DNA of 64,000 nt from Bradyrhizobiaceae bacterium (GCA_947479905.1 CANKBJ010000001.1:62001-126000), one strand, 5' to 3'; shown: positions 10,062 to 19,443, numbered from the stretch's first letter. Notes: a model not told the origin generated them from the letters alone. Numbers and translations: made by a program.

Positions 10062-10844
10062 ATGACACCTTCTGCTTTGACATTCCGCCAACGTGTGCTG
10101 GCGCGCGAAACGCTCGTCGGCACGTTTCTGAAAACGCCAACCAGCCACGGTACCGAAATCATCGGCGGGCTCGGTTTCGATTTCGTGATCATCGATCAGG
10201 AGCACTCATCGTTTGACCGCGCGTCGATCGACGTGGCGCTTCTAGCCGCACGTGCCCACGGCATGCCTGCGCTGGTGCGAGTGCAGGGGCCGGAGACGAT
10301 CCTGTCGGCGCTCGATAGTGGTGCCATTGGCGTGCTCGTCCCGCACGTCGTCAATGCTGACTATGCCCGCAGGGTTGCCGGCCACTGCCGCTATAGCAGT
10401 GGCCGTGGCTTCGCCACCAGCACGCGCGCCGGCGGTTACACGGCGGTGTCGATGTGGAAGCATATCGAAATGGCCGACGACGAGATCGTCGTCGTCGCGC
10501 AGATCGAGGACCCGGCGGCACTGGATCATCTCGATGCCATCGCGGCGGTCGACGGCATCGACTCGCTGTTCATCGGGCGTGGCGATTTGACCGCGGCCTT
10601 TGCTGACCGGTCGAAGGATCCCCCGAAAGTGCGCGACGCCGCCGAGCGTACCGCTGCCGCGGCGCTCAAGGCCAAAAAGTGCGTCAGCGTTTTTACCAGC
10701 GGCGGTCCGGAGACGACGTGGTTGCAGTCGCTTGGCGCCAGCATGTTCGTGCTGGCGTCGGATCAGAGCTTCCTGCGTAATGGCGCGGCACGTGAAATGG
10801 GCGAACTCAAGAATCTTTTAGCATCTTCCAAACCGGGTGCGTGA
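10062..10844 (+). CDS. HpcH/HpaI-family class II aldolase
   Basis: The 260-residue metal-dependent aldolase cleaves 2-keto acids to pyruvate and an aldehyde. Family motifs: 'IIDQEHSSFD' (catalytic region), 'ALVRVQGPE', 'IGVLVPHVVNADYARR', 'VVAQIEDPAALDHLD' with the metal-binding Glu, and 'DSLFIGRGDLTAAF' with the metal-binding Asp. Relatives include 2-keto-3-deoxyrhamnonate, 4-hydroxy-2-oxoheptanedioate and macrophomate-like aldolases. The start at 10062 is chosen because similarity begins there; a longer frame starts at 9906 but looks unlike the family. The neighbouring FMN hydroxyacid oxidase could feed it, which is inference. Confidence 0.87.
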   Translation: MTPSALTFRQRVLARETLVGTFLKTPTSHGTEIIGGLGFDFVIIDQEHSSFDRASIDVALLAARAHGMPALVRVQGPETILSALDSGAIGVLVPHVVNADYARRVAGHCRYSSGRGFATSTRAGGYTAVSMWKHIEMADDEIVVVAQIEDPAALDHLDAIAAVDGIDSLFIGRGDLTAAFADRSKDPPKVRDAAERTAAAALKAKKCVSVFTSGGPETTWLQSLGASMFVLASDQSFLRNGAAREMGELKNLLASSKPGA

Positions 10845-11270
10845 TCGCGCCGCACAAAGTGAGCAACGAGATAAATGATCAAAGCGGCGGGAAAATAGAA
10901 TGCAGCCGGGGATCGCCTTGTTTGTCGGTGATCAAGAGCCCTATAGGCCTGAATGTCGTATTCACGAGTCCATATTATTGCTCGGCGTACCTTCCTGGAC
11001 GGTTAGTTCTAACCGCCTGAAGGGAGTGTCCTATGAGTCAAATGATTTACTCCGGCACTGCGCCCTGAAACTCGGGGTTCGCTTCAGACCGAAGCGGCAT
11101 GAGCGACCAAAGAGCGATTCCCTTAGCGCCGACATTTTGGTAGATAGCCGCCGCCGCCGCCAGGTATCCTGAAAAATATATGCCGGGCTCCGATCGTTTG
11201 GGCACAGTATTGCAAGGCTCGGTGGAACAAGTTATGGCGCGATGTTTGGTCGGACGGGGGATACGGGACA
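10845..11270. other. Intergenic region upstream of the FMN oxidase
   Basis: There are 426 bases without a convincing gene. The stretch around 10960-11050 is somewhat AT-richer and could hold the promoter. Nothing else can be supported. Confidence 0.4.
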
Positions 11271-12440
11271 ATGGTGGCGGTTGATCGGGCCGTGAGTATC
11301 GAAGATTTGCGCCGTCTCGCCTTGCGGCGCCTGCCGCGTTTCGTCAGCGGCTATCTCGAAGGTGGCGCCGGCGATGGCGGCGGCATCCGGCGCAATGTCG
11401 ATGCGTTCCGCAACTACCAATTCATCCCGCGCGGCCTCGCCGATGTCACGCCGGTGGACACAAGCGTCGAACTGTTCGGCAGAACCTACGCCAGCCTGTT
11501 CGGCATCTCGGCGGTCGGCATCGCCGGCATTTATCGCCGCCGTGCGGACGAGTTGCTGGCGCAAGCGGCGCGCGACGCCAACATTCCCTTCATTTTGTCG
11601 GGTGCCTCGCATGCAACGATAGAGACCATCGGGCGCATTGCGCCGGACCATGCCTGGTATCAGCTCTACGGCGCGCATACGCCGCAAGTGACGGAAGCAA
11701 TGCTGACACGGGCACGCGACGCCGGCGTCAAGGTGCTGGTGTACACCGTCGACTATCCCTTGGCGCCACGATCGGAAGTGTCCGCGCGCACCGGTGTGTC
11801 GATGGCGACCGGCCCGACGCTGCGCACATTTCCCAGCCTGTTTCTCGACGCTCTGCGGCATCCGTCCTGGACCGCCGAATACTTGCGCGGCGGCGGCCTG
11901 CCGAAACTGGAAAGCTGGACCGCCTATGCACCGGCCGGCAGCAGCGCCAGCCAGGTGGCGGCGTATTACGTCAAACACTGGAATAACGCGCAGACGTGGC
12001 GCGATCTCGATAAAATCCGTTCGCTCTGGAAGGACAAGCTCGTCATCAAGGGCCTGGTCCATGCCGGCGACGCCTCACGCGCGCTCGAAGCCGGCGCCGA
12101 TGCTGTGACGATTTCCAATCACGGCGGCAATAAGCTCGATTGCATGCAGGGCGCGCTGGATTCGCTGGCGCAGGTGAGGGCGTCGGTTGGCCGCGATGCG
12201 CGGCTGTTCTTTGATGGCGGCATCAGGCGCGGCAGCGATCTGGTCGTCGCCAAGGCGCTCGGCGCCGATTTCTGCTTTACCGGCCGCGCCACGATCTATG
12301 GTGTGACGGCGGGCGGCTTGCGCGGTGCGCGGCGCGCCATCGAAATCCTCCAGTCCGATCTTGCTTACACGATGGCAATGATTGGATGCCGAACGGTGCC
12401 CGACATCACGCACGACTATTTGGGCCCCGCGCAGCTTTAA
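11271..12440 (+). CDS. FMN-dependent alpha-hydroxy-acid oxidase family protein, atypical active site
   Basis: The 389-residue protein of the lactate/mandelate dehydrogenase and glycolate oxidase family has the FMN barrel motifs: 'SGYLEGGAGD' (active-site Tyr), 'WYQLYG' (second Tyr), 'VLVYTVDYP' (Asp), 'LVIKGLVHAGDA' (Lys) and 'SNHGGNKLD' with the catalytic His. The Arg that normally follows in 'SNHGGRQLD' and binds the substrate carboxylate is Asn. The Arg pair after 'TVD-P' is also altered ('LAPRSE' rather than a GRRE-type sequence). Substrate preference may therefore differ from plain 2-hydroxyacids. Its stop codon overlaps that of the convergent LacI gene by four bases. Confidence 0.88.
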   Translation: MVAVDRAVSIEDLRRLALRRLPRFVSGYLEGGAGDGGGIRRNVDAFRNYQFIPRGLADVTPVDTSVELFGRTYASLFGISAVGIAGIYRRRADELLAQAARDANIPFILSGASHATIETIGRIAPDHAWYQLYGAHTPQVTEAMLTRARDAGVKVLVYTVDYPLAPRSEVSARTGVSMATGPTLRTFPSLFLDALRHPSWTAEYLRGGGLPKLESWTAYAPAGSSASQVAAYYVKHWNNAQTWRDLDKIRSLWKDKLVIKGLVHAGDASRALEAGADAVTISNHGGNKLDCMQGALDSLAQVRASVGRDARLFFDGGIRRGSDLVVAKALGADFCFTGRATIYGVTAGGLRGARRAIEILQSDLAYTMAMIGCRTVPDITHDYLGPAQL

Positions 12441-13477
12441 TTGCTGACCGGCCGCGCCGATTCCCGGATGCTCAAAGTGATCGGAATCTTCAGGTGCCGG
12501 AACGTGGCGTGCGGGCTGGCGATGCGGTCCATCAGCACGCTCCACGAGTTTGCCGCCAATTCGTCGCGGCGCTGCGCCACCGCCGTTAGATAAGGCTGGA
12601 ACACTGTCATCCAGTCGGAATGTTCAAAGGCGACGAGCGAGATGTCCTTCGGTAGCGCGATATCGAGAGCGTGGATGGCCTTGATCGCGCCCAAAGTCGA
12701 AAAGAACGTGGTCGCGAATATCGCCGTTGGCCGGGCCGGCCGGCGGAACTGCCGTTCAATAGCGATTTGGCACGCATCGACGCTACGGCCGCCAACTACC
12801 AGACGTTCCCGTCCGGAGAGCCCGTTGTCCTTGAGCGCCTTGCGATAGCCTCGAACACGGTCGCGCAGGTGGACATGGCTGTCGGCCGACGTGAGACAGG
12901 CGATGTCGCGATGGCCGAGCTTGATCAGGTGCGATGTTCCTTCGTAGCCGGCGGCGACATTGTCGGACGACACAGTATCGAAGCGTTTGTGGCCGGAAGC
13001 GCGATCGACGAGCACGGCCGGCGGCAGGGTTACCGGAAACCCGGGTGCCGCGCCAAAATCGTCGCGCGCCGCGGCGATCAACAGGCCATCGACGCGACGC
13101 GCGATCAGCGACTGGATGCGGTGCGACTCGATGTCGGGATCGTCGCCGCTCGAAACGACGAGGATTTCATAGCCGGCCTTGGCCGCCTGTGCCTCCCAAT
13201 GCGTGACCAGGCCGGAGAAAAATTCATTCGACAGATCGGGTACGACGACGCCGATGGTCCGCGTGTGCCCGCGCCGGAGGCTCGACGCCATATGGTTGGA
13301 TTTGTAGCCGAGCGCCTCGGCCGCCTTCATGACCGAGAGTCGGCTGTCGGGACGGACACCGCGCACGCCAATAAGTACGTTAGAAACGGTGCCGGGGGAG
13401 ACGCCGGCACGCCGGGCGACGTCGCGGATCGTCGGCGACGAACGGCCTGCTGGTGGTTTCCGGCGCTTTCCTCCCAT
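12437..13477 (-). CDS. LacI-family transcriptional regulator
   Basis: The 346-residue regulator has the LacI helix-turn-helix and hinge near the N-terminus ('TIRDVARRAGVSPGTVSNVL', then 'EALGYKSNHMASSLR'). A periplasmic-binding-protein-like sensor domain follows ('IGVVVPDLSNEFFSGL', 'VDGLLIAAARDD', 'HLIKLGHRDIACLT'). It is divergent from a complete sugar-type ABC importer and a matching operator lies between them, so it very likely represses that operon until ligand binds. ATG 13477 has AAGGAA close upstream; a TTG at 13510 is a weaker alternative. Confidence 0.9.
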   Translation of the reverse strand: MGGKRRKPPAGRSSPTIRDVARRAGVSPGTVSNVLIGVRGVRPDSRLSVMKAAEALGYKSNHMASSLRRGHTRTIGVVVPDLSNEFFSGLVTHWEAQAAKAGYEILVVSSGDDPDIESHRIQSLIARRVDGLLIAAARDDFGAAPGFPVTLPPAVLVDRASGHKRFDTVSSDNVAAGYEGTSHLIKLGHRDIACLTSADSHVHLRDRVRGYRKALKDNGLSGRERLVVGGRSVDACQIAIERQFRRPARPTAIFATTFFSTLGAIKAIHALDIALPKDISLVAFEHSDWMTVFQPYLTAVAQRRDELAANSWSVLMDRIASPHATFRHLKIPITLSIRESARPVSN

Positions 13478-13600
13478 CGCGTTCCTTGCTGCCGAATGGC
13501 CGGGTCGCAATTGCTGCTATGCACAAATGTCGAAAACAGACCGGCAGCGGCTCGTTTTTCAGGCTGCGACGCAATTTCACTTGCATTCATCGGCCAGTTC

Positions 13601-13614
13601 GTAAATCGTTTTAC
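13601..13614. promoter_or_regulatory. Candidate LacI-family operator (GTAAATCGTTTTAC)
   Basis: An inverted repeat with arms GTAAA/TTTAC sits around a central CG, the classic shape of a LacI-family operator. It lies between the divergent lacI-type gene (start 13477) and the ABC ATPase gene, where the cognate repressor should bind. Assignment rests on shape and position only. Confidence 0.55.
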
Positions 13615-13764
13615 CACGGGCGGGAAATCCCGGCAATGTGGACGGCAAGATCCACCTTGGAATTCTGGGTTGGGAAGAAACGAGGACGGCTTGGTGACGA
13701 TCATCTGCCTGAGTAACGGCGCGGCGTGGCTGTGTCCCCGCTCGCTATATGTCCGGTTGCGCGC

Positions 13765-15303
13765 ATGGTAGACGTCGCGACCATGGCGCCTCGTAAGGCG
13801 GAAGGCGACGCGAGCGCGCCGCTGCTTGAGCTGCGTGGCATCTGCAAGACATTTCCCGGCGTACGCGCGCTCGACGACGTATCCTTTCCGATCTGGCCCG
13901 GCGAAATTCACATGCTGTGCGGCGAGAACGGCGCCGGCAAATCTTCGCTGATGAAAGTGCTGTGCGGCGCTTACGTTGCCGACGAGGGCGAGCTGTTTCA
14001 TCACGGCGAAAAGGTCGAGATCAAGTCGACGCTGGATGCGCGCAAGTTCGGCATTGCCGTGATCTTCCAAGAATTCTCGCTGGTGCCGTATTTGAGCGTC
14101 GCGCAGAACATCTATCTCGGCCGCGAATTCCCCGGAAAAATCCCCGGCACGATTGATCGCCAGAAGATCAGAAGCGAAGCCCGGCGCGTGCTCGGCATGA
14201 TCGGCTCCGATATCGACATCGACGCGCCGGTCCATACGCTCGGCGTGGCGCAGCAGCAGATCGTGGAAATCGCCAAGGCGCTGTCGCAGAACGCCCGCAT
14301 CCTGGTGATGGACGAGCCGACATCGGCTTTGTCGGACACCGAGACCGAGCATCTGTTCGGCATGATGCGCCGGCTGAAAGCGGCCGGCGTCGCGATCGTC
14401 TATATTTCGCACCGCATGGCCGAGGTGTTCCTGCTGGGCGACCGGATCACCATTCTGCGCGACGGCAAGAAAGTTGCTACCGTGCTGCCGGACGAAACGA
14501 CGCCCGGCGATCTGGTGCAGAAAATGGTCGGCCGCAAGGTCGACGCCATTCATCGCCGCGGCGCCAACATCAAGGCCGGCGAGGTTGCGCTCGACGTCAA
14601 AGGGCTGACGGGACCGAGCGGCATATCCGATATTCATCTCAACGTGCGCGCTGGCGAAATCGTCGGCCTGTGCGGCCTGGTCGGTTCGGGCCGCACCGAG
14701 GTGGCGCGCGCCATTTTCGGCGCCGACAGGGTGACCGCCGGCGAGGTCACTTTCTTCGCCAAGCGCTTCACCGGTGGGCCGGACGAGGCCACGCGCAGGG
14801 GCGTCGCCCTGATCCCGGAAAGCCGCAAGGCGCAAGGCCTGGCGCTGATCCGCTCGGTTGGCGACAACATTGTCGTCGCGGCGCTGGACCGGCTATTTCC
14901 CTCGCATGTGTTCCATCCGGGCAAGGCAAGCAAAGTCGCGCAGGCGATGATCAAGAAGCTGCGTATTTCGACGCCGTCGGCGCGCCGCGCCGTTCAGGTT
15001 CTGTCGGGCGGCAATCAGCAGAAGGTTGTCATCGGCAAATGGCTCACCGCCGATGCGCGGCTTTTCATCTTCGACGAACCGACGCGCGGCATCGATGTCG
15101 GCGCCAAGGCGGAAATCTTCGCGCTGATGTACGACCTTGTCGAAAACGGCGCGGCCATTCTGATGATCAGTTCCGAACTCAGCGAGATCGTCAATGTCTG
15201 CGATCGCGCCTATGTCATGCGCGAGGGCATCATTGCCGGCGAATTGTCGCGCGAGCGGCTGAACGAAGAAAATATCCTGCAGCTAGGGATGCATCATGAG
15301 TGA
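13765..15303 (+). CDS. Sugar-type ABC transporter ATP-binding protein (RbsA/MglA family)
   Basis: The protein has about 512 residues and two fused ATPase domains, the arrangement of the CUT2 sugar importers. Domain 1: Walker A 'GENGAGKSS', signature region 'LGVAQQQIVEIAKAL', Walker B 'ILVMDEPTSAL'. Domain 2: degenerate Walker A 'GLVGSGRTE' as usual for the family, signature 'LSGGNQQKVVIGKWL', Walker B 'LFIFDEPTRGID'. It powers uptake through the two permeases that follow. The start is uncertain (13726 GTG, 13765 ATG or 13783 ATG; none has a strong ribosome-binding site). It overlaps the next gene by 8 bases. Confidence 0.92.
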   Translation: MVDVATMAPRKAEGDASAPLLELRGICKTFPGVRALDDVSFPIWPGEIHMLCGENGAGKSSLMKVLCGAYVADEGELFHHGEKVEIKSTLDARKFGIAVIFQEFSLVPYLSVAQNIYLGREFPGKIPGTIDRQKIRSEARRVLGMIGSDIDIDAPVHTLGVAQQQIVEIAKALSQNARILVMDEPTSALSDTETEHLFGMMRRLKAAGVAIVYISHRMAEVFLLGDRITILRDGKKVATVLPDETTPGDLVQKMVGRKVDAIHRRGANIKAGEVALDVKGLTGPSGISDIHLNVRAGEIVGLCGLVGSGRTEVARAIFGADRVTAGEVTFFAKRFTGGPDEATRRGVALIPESRKAQGLALIRSVGDNIVVAALDRLFPSHVFHPGKASKVAQAMIKKLRISTPSARRAVQVLSGGNQQKVVIGKWLTADARLFIFDEPTRGIDVGAKAEIFALMYDLVENGAAILMISSELSEIVNVCDRAYVMREGIIAGELSRERLNEENILQLGMHHE

Positions 15304-16249
15304 AGGCGTTCTGGCGCAAAGCATATCGGTGCTCGGACGTGTTCCGGGCGTCGCTTTCGTGCTGGTGGCATTGGTCGCGGTCTTTGCCAGCATGAGCCCC
15401 GGCTTTTCGACCACGCCGAATTTGACGAACATCCTCGTGCAGTCGTCGATCCTGTTGCTGCTGGCCTTGCCGATGACCTTCATCATCATGACCGAAGGCC
15501 TCGATTTGTCGATTGGCGCGGTTTTGACGCTGGGTTCAGTGGTGCTGGCCGCGGTCGCGCTTGCGACTGGATCGCTCGCCGTGGGGTTCATCGCGGCCCT
15601 CGCCATCGGACTCGCCTTCGGCCTGCTGAACGGCTGGTTGATCGCCTGGCTCGACATTCCGCCCTTTGTCACGACGCTCGGTACATTGGGTATCGCGCAG
15701 GGCCTGTGTCTCGTCATCACCGATGGCACAAGCATCGTTGGCCTGCCGAGCGGGCTGCAGTTTTTCTATTCCGGCTTTTTCCTCGGCATTCCGTTTCCGC
15801 TGGTCATCGCCGCGATCGCTTACGCCGTCATGCACGGCATCCTCTACCACACGCGCCTCGGTACCTATGTGCCGGCGCTTGGCGGCAACCGCGAGGCGCT
15901 GCGCCACGCCGGCGTCAACGACCGCGTGGTGCTGGCCGTGATCTACGGGATTGGCGGCTTGATGGCGGGCATCGCCGCCTTGCTGCTGACCTCACGCATC
16001 AGTTCGGCGCATCCGACCGCCGCCATCGGCATGGAGTTCGACGCGATTGCCGCCGTCGCGGTGGGCGGCACGCAATTCGAACGCGGCGAGGGCTGGCTGC
16101 TGGGCACGCTGCTCGGCGTCATCACCATTGGTGTCCTGCGCAATGGGCTCAATCTGCTGGCGATGCCGTCGTCGATCCAGGTCATATGTGTAGGACTGTT
16201 GGTGATCGTGGCGCTGTTCTTCGATGGCATGCGAAAGGCACACGAATGA
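15296..16249 (+). CDS. Sugar-type ABC transporter permease (RbsC-like), first
   Basis: The 317-residue inner-membrane protein has about eight to ten hydrophobic segments. It carries the branched-chain/ribose permease signature 'EGLDLSIGAVLTLGSV' and 'LNGWLIAWLDIPPFVTTLGTLGIAQG', and the C-terminal 'EFDAIAAVAVGGTQFERGEG' motif typical of RbsC. It forms a heterodimeric channel with the following permease. Its TGA overlaps the next ATG (ATGA), indicating translational coupling. Confidence 0.92.
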   Translation: MSEGVLAQSISVLGRVPGVAFVLVALVAVFASMSPGFSTTPNLTNILVQSSILLLLALPMTFIIMTEGLDLSIGAVLTLGSVVLAAVALATGSLAVGFIAALAIGLAFGLLNGWLIAWLDIPPFVTTLGTLGIAQGLCLVITDGTSIVGLPSGLQFFYSGFFLGIPFPLVIAAIAYAVMHGILYHTRLGTYVPALGGNREALRHAGVNDRVVLAVIYGIGGLMAGIAALLLTSRISSAHPTAAIGMEFDAIAAVAVGGTQFERGEGWLLGTLLGVITIGVLRNGLNLLAMPSSIQVICVGLLVIVALFFDGMRKAHE

Positions 16250-17226
16250 GCCAGATTGACGCCGCCGCGCCGAAACTCAAGCTGACTTTGTCCCGGGATG
16301 TCACGGACGTCGCGTATCGGCTGCTCGCTGTCGCTTTGATCTGCGTGACATTGTCGCTCGTCAGCGATGCGTTCCTGACCGCCAATAACCTGCTCAACGT
16401 GTTGCGGCAGGCGAGCCTGGTGTTCTTCATGGCGTCGGGGCTGACTTTGGTCATTCTGACCGGCAAGATCGACCTGTCGATCGGCGCGACTGTCGGCCTC
16501 AGCGCCTGCGTCGCGGCAACCATGATCAAATCGACAGGCTCGCCCTGGCTTGGGGCCGCCGCGGCCATCGGCGTTGGCAGCATCGTTGGCCTGGGCAACG
16601 GGTTGATGGTGACCAAGCTGCGCATCCCGTCCTTCATCGCAACTTACGGCATGCTCTGGGTCGCGCAGGGCGCGACGTATTATTACATGAGCGGACAATC
16701 GGTTTACGGCTTTCCGGCCGGCTTCCGGGCGCTCGGCAGCGGCTATCTGCTCGGCATCCCGATTCCGATCTATCTGATGGTCGCGTTCCTGGCGATTGGA
16801 TATTTCTTCACCAAGCGCACGACCTATGGCCAGCAGATTTATGCCATCGGCGCCAACACAGTCGCGGCGCGGCTGTCCGGCATTCCGGTCAACAGCCGTC
16901 TCAATCTTGTTTTCGTGCTCTCCGGCGCCATGGCCGGGCTGGCATCGCTGATTTATCTGGCGCGTCTGAACTCGGCGGAAGGCGACATCGGCGAAACGCT
17001 GACGCTGCCGACCATTGCCGCGGTGGTGATTGGCGGCACGTCATTGTTCGGCGGCGTCGGCTCGCTGTTCGGCACCTTCATCGGCGGATTGATCCTGACG
17101 CTGATTCTGAACGGCATGAATTTGCTCAATCTCAACGCCAACTGGCAGCCGTTGGTGACGGGCCTAATCGTGCTGCTCGCTGTGTGGCTGGACATGAAGA
17201 CGCGGTCCAAAACTGACAGCAACTAA
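16246..17226 (+). CDS. Sugar-type ABC transporter permease (RbsC-like), second
   Basis: The 326-residue inner-membrane protein is paralogous to the preceding permease, with 'LTGKIDLSIGATVGLSACVA', 'KLRIPSFIATYGMLWVAQG' and 'TLPTIAAVVIGGTSLFGG'. The start is set by the 4-base ATGA overlap with the upstream gene; longer open sequence upstream lies inside that gene in another frame. Two non-identical permeases plus one double ATPase is a common CUT2 layout. Confidence 0.92.
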   Translation: MSQIDAAAPKLKLTLSRDVTDVAYRLLAVALICVTLSLVSDAFLTANNLLNVLRQASLVFFMASGLTLVILTGKIDLSIGATVGLSACVAATMIKSTGSPWLGAAAAIGVGSIVGLGNGLMVTKLRIPSFIATYGMLWVAQGATYYYMSGQSVYGFPAGFRALGSGYLLGIPIPIYLMVAFLAIGYFFTKRTTYGQQIYAIGANTVAARLSGIPVNSRLNLVFVLSGAMAGLASLIYLARLNSAEGDIGETLTLPTIAAVVIGGTSLFGGVGSLFGTFIGGLILTLILNGMNLLNLNANWQPLVTGLIVLLAVWLDMKTRSKTDSN

Positions 17227-17263
17227 GACAACCAAAACTGAACGAACCAAACGGGAGTGAAAC

Positions 17264-18223
17264 ATGAAAAAAGCAGTCGTATTGATCTCGATGCTGACCG
17301 TCGCCGGCTTTGCCGGTCCGGCATTCGCCGCCGACGAGACAATTGCCGTCTTCACCAAGAACCAGACCAATCCATTCTTTGAGTCGGTTCGCGTCGGCAC
17401 GGCCAACGCCGCGAAAGCCGTCGGCGTGAAGCTCATTCAATACGTGCCGATCAAGCCGGACAGCATCCCGGAACAGACCAGTCAGGTTGAAGACGCCATC
17501 GTCAAGAAGCCGAATGCGCTGCTGTTCATCCCGGTCGACTACAAGGCCATGGTGCCGGCGATCGAGAAAGTGAACGCCGCCGGTATTCCGGTGACCGGCC
17601 TGACCGACCGGCTGGCCGGCGGGCAGGTGGTGTCGTTCATCGGTGCGGAAGATTACCGCCTCGGCCTCGAGACCGGACAAAGCCTGCTCAAGGCGATGGG
17701 CGGCAAGGGCAATGTCGTCGCGCTGGAAGGCGTGAAGGGCTCGATCAGCAACACCGACCGCATGAAGGGCTTCAACGACGCGCTGAAGGATTTCCCGAAC
17801 GTCAAACTGCTGACCACCCAGCCGGCGAACTATCAGCGTTTGCAGGCACTCCAGGTCATGGAGAACATCATGCAGACCCATCCGCAGATCGACGGCGTCT
17901 ACACCGCCAATGACGCGATGGCGACCGGCGCGGTCGAGGCGATGGCCGCCGCCAACCGCAAGGCTTTCGTTGTCGGGATCAACGGCAGCCAGGAAGCGAT
18001 CGATCTGATCAAGGCCGGCAAGATGCATGCGACGGGTTCGTCCGATCCGTTCATGCAGGGCTGCCTCGGCCTTCTGACCACCGTGCGCGCGTTGCGCAAG
18101 ATGCCGGTCCAGAAGGAACTGATGGTGACGCCGGTGATCATCGATAGCAGCAACCTGAAGCAGTACGACGTGCCGGTGACGTCGCGCGTTTGCCCGAAGA
18201 TCGAAGACGTCGCGGCCAAGTAA
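17264..18223 (+). CDS. Sugar-type ABC transporter periplasmic binding protein (RbsB-like)
   Basis: The 319-residue exported receptor has a signal peptide at residues 1-22 ending 'PAFA', then 'IAVFTKNQTNPFFESVRVG', the usual start of the RbsB-type ligand domain. Later come 'DGVYTANDAMATGAVEAM' and 'VVGINGSQEAIDLIKAGK'. It delivers its ligand to the ABC importer encoded just upstream. The ligand is not readable from sequence; a sugar or sugar alcohol is the family expectation. GGGAG precedes the ATG. A hairpin follows the stop codon. Confidence 0.92.
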   Translation: MKKAVVLISMLTVAGFAGPAFAADETIAVFTKNQTNPFFESVRVGTANAAKAVGVKLIQYVPIKPDSIPEQTSQVEDAIVKKPNALLFIPVDYKAMVPAIEKVNAAGIPVTGLTDRLAGGQVVSFIGAEDYRLGLETGQSLLKAMGGKGNVVALEGVKGSISNTDRMKGFNDALKDFPNVKLLTTQPANYQRLQALQVMENIMQTHPQIDGVYTANDAMATGAVEAMAAANRKAFVVGINGSQEAIDLIKAGKMHATGSSDPFMQGCLGLLTTVRALRKMPVQKELMVTPVIIDSSNLKQYDVPVTSRVCPKIEDVAAK

Positions 18224-18251
18224 CTCAGGCGACGGCGTATAACATCATGGC

Positions 18252-18282
18252 GGCGGTGCTTCCCGATCGGGAAAGCACCGCC
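18252..18282 (+). terminator. Hairpin after the sugar ABC operon
   Basis: GGCGGTGCTTCCC and GGGAAAGCACCGCC form a stem of 13 pairs with one bulged A and a GATC loop, starting 28 bases after the binding-protein stop. There is no strong T-run, so it may be a weak terminator or an mRNA-stabilising structure. Confidence 0.5.
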
Positions 18283-18402
18283 GTAATGCTTGCAGTATGA
18301 GCGTCGGATGTGCCGAGCGCCATTATTAATCTCACCACCATCATAATCGCGGAACGCTCCGCCGGCCTGATTTCGACAGACGCGGGCTAAGGGATTTCGA
18401 CA

Positions 18403-19443
18403 ATGTCCAAGCGAATAGCGGTGCTCGGCAGCGGCGCGAACGGCGCGTCTATCGGCGCCGATCTTACGCGCGCCGGCGCCGATGTCGTGCTGATCGACCA
18501 ATGGCCGGAACACGTCGCGGCCATGCGTCGGGACGGCATTCGCATCGACATGCCGGGCGAGACGCAAACGACGGCGGTTCGCGCCTATAATCTTTGCGAC
18601 GTCTGCACGTTTACCGAACCGTTCGATGTCGTCCTGCTGCTGATGAAAGCTTATGACACGCGCTGGGCGTGCCAGTTGATCGAGCCTTATCTGAAGGCCG
18701 ACAGCCTTGTCGCCGGCGTGCAGAACGGCATGACCACCGATGTCATCGCCGACGTCGTCGGGCCGCAGCGCACGATGGGTTGCGTGATCGAAATTTCGTC
18801 GACCATGTTCGATCCCGGTATCGTGCAGCGCGACTCGCCGCCGTCGCGGTCCTGGTTCGCCGTCGGCGGTATCGACAAGCGCGTCGTGGGCCGCGAGGCG
18901 GAGGTCGGTGATTTGCTGAAGCACGCCGGCACGGTTGAATATGTCAGCGACATTCGCGCCAGCAAATGGATGAAGCTGGTGAGCAATTGCACCACCTTGG
19001 TGACGACCGCGATCCTCGGTCAATCGATCCATGGCGCCGCGTCAACGCCGGCCATGCGCGAAATCATGCTTCGGTCGGGGCAGGAAGCATTCGATATGGG
19101 TAAGGCCATGGGTCACGCGAGCGTTCCGATTTTCGGCATGAAGCCAGAGGATGTTCGTCAATCGAACCGCCTCGTCGAAGTGCTGCTCGACACTTTGGTC
19201 AAGGGTTTCACCATCGAGAGTACGCTGACGACTGTGTTGCAGGATTGGATGAAGGGCCGCCGCAGCGAGGTCGACAACCTCAATGGTCAAGTCGTCGATG
19301 AAGCCAGGCGGCTTGGCCTTTCGATACCGGTCAATTCCGCGATCGTCGAATTGGCGCACCGGATAGAGCAGGGTCTCCTGAAGCCGGGGCCGGAAAATCT
19401 TGGATTGCTGCACGAGTTGATAGAGACGAGAGAGCGCCAGTGA
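18403..19443 (+). CDS. Ketopantoate reductase-like (ApbA/PanE family) oxidoreductase
   Basis: The 346-residue protein has an N-terminal NAD(P)-binding fold 'IAVLGSGANGASIGADLT' and the family C-terminal helical domain with the conserved Lys in 'RASKWMKLVSNC'. Later comes 'GRRSEVDNLNGQVVDEAR', matching the ApbA substrate region 'E-D-NG-V'. The family reduces 2-oxo acids such as ketopantoate to 2-hydroxyacids. In this setting a catabolic hydroxyacid role is as likely as pantothenate synthesis. AAGGGAT precedes the ATG. It follows the sugar ABC genes on the same strand, 180 bases later and beyond a hairpin. Confidence 0.85.
   Translation: MSKRIAVLGSGANGASIGADLTRAGADVVLIDQWPEHVAAMRRDGIRIDMPGETQTTAVRAYNLCDVCTFTEPFDVVLLLMKAYDTRWACQLIEPYLKADSLVAGVQNGMTTDVIADVVGPQRTMGCVIEISSTMFDPGIVQRDSPPSRSWFAVGGIDKRVVGREAEVGDLLKHAGTVEYVSDIRASKWMKLVSNCTTLVTTAILGQSIHGAASTPAMREIMLRSGQEAFDMGKAMGHASVPIFGMKPEDVRQSNRLVEVLLDTLVKGFTIESTLTTVLQDWMKGRRSEVDNLNGQVVDEARRLGLSIPVNSAIVELAHRIEQGLLKPGPENLGLLHELIETRERQ

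Noticed and set aside
10900..11172. A 90-residue frame before the FMN oxidase
   Set aside because: No similarity, no ribosome-binding site, and composition typical of non-coding DNA; left as intergenic.
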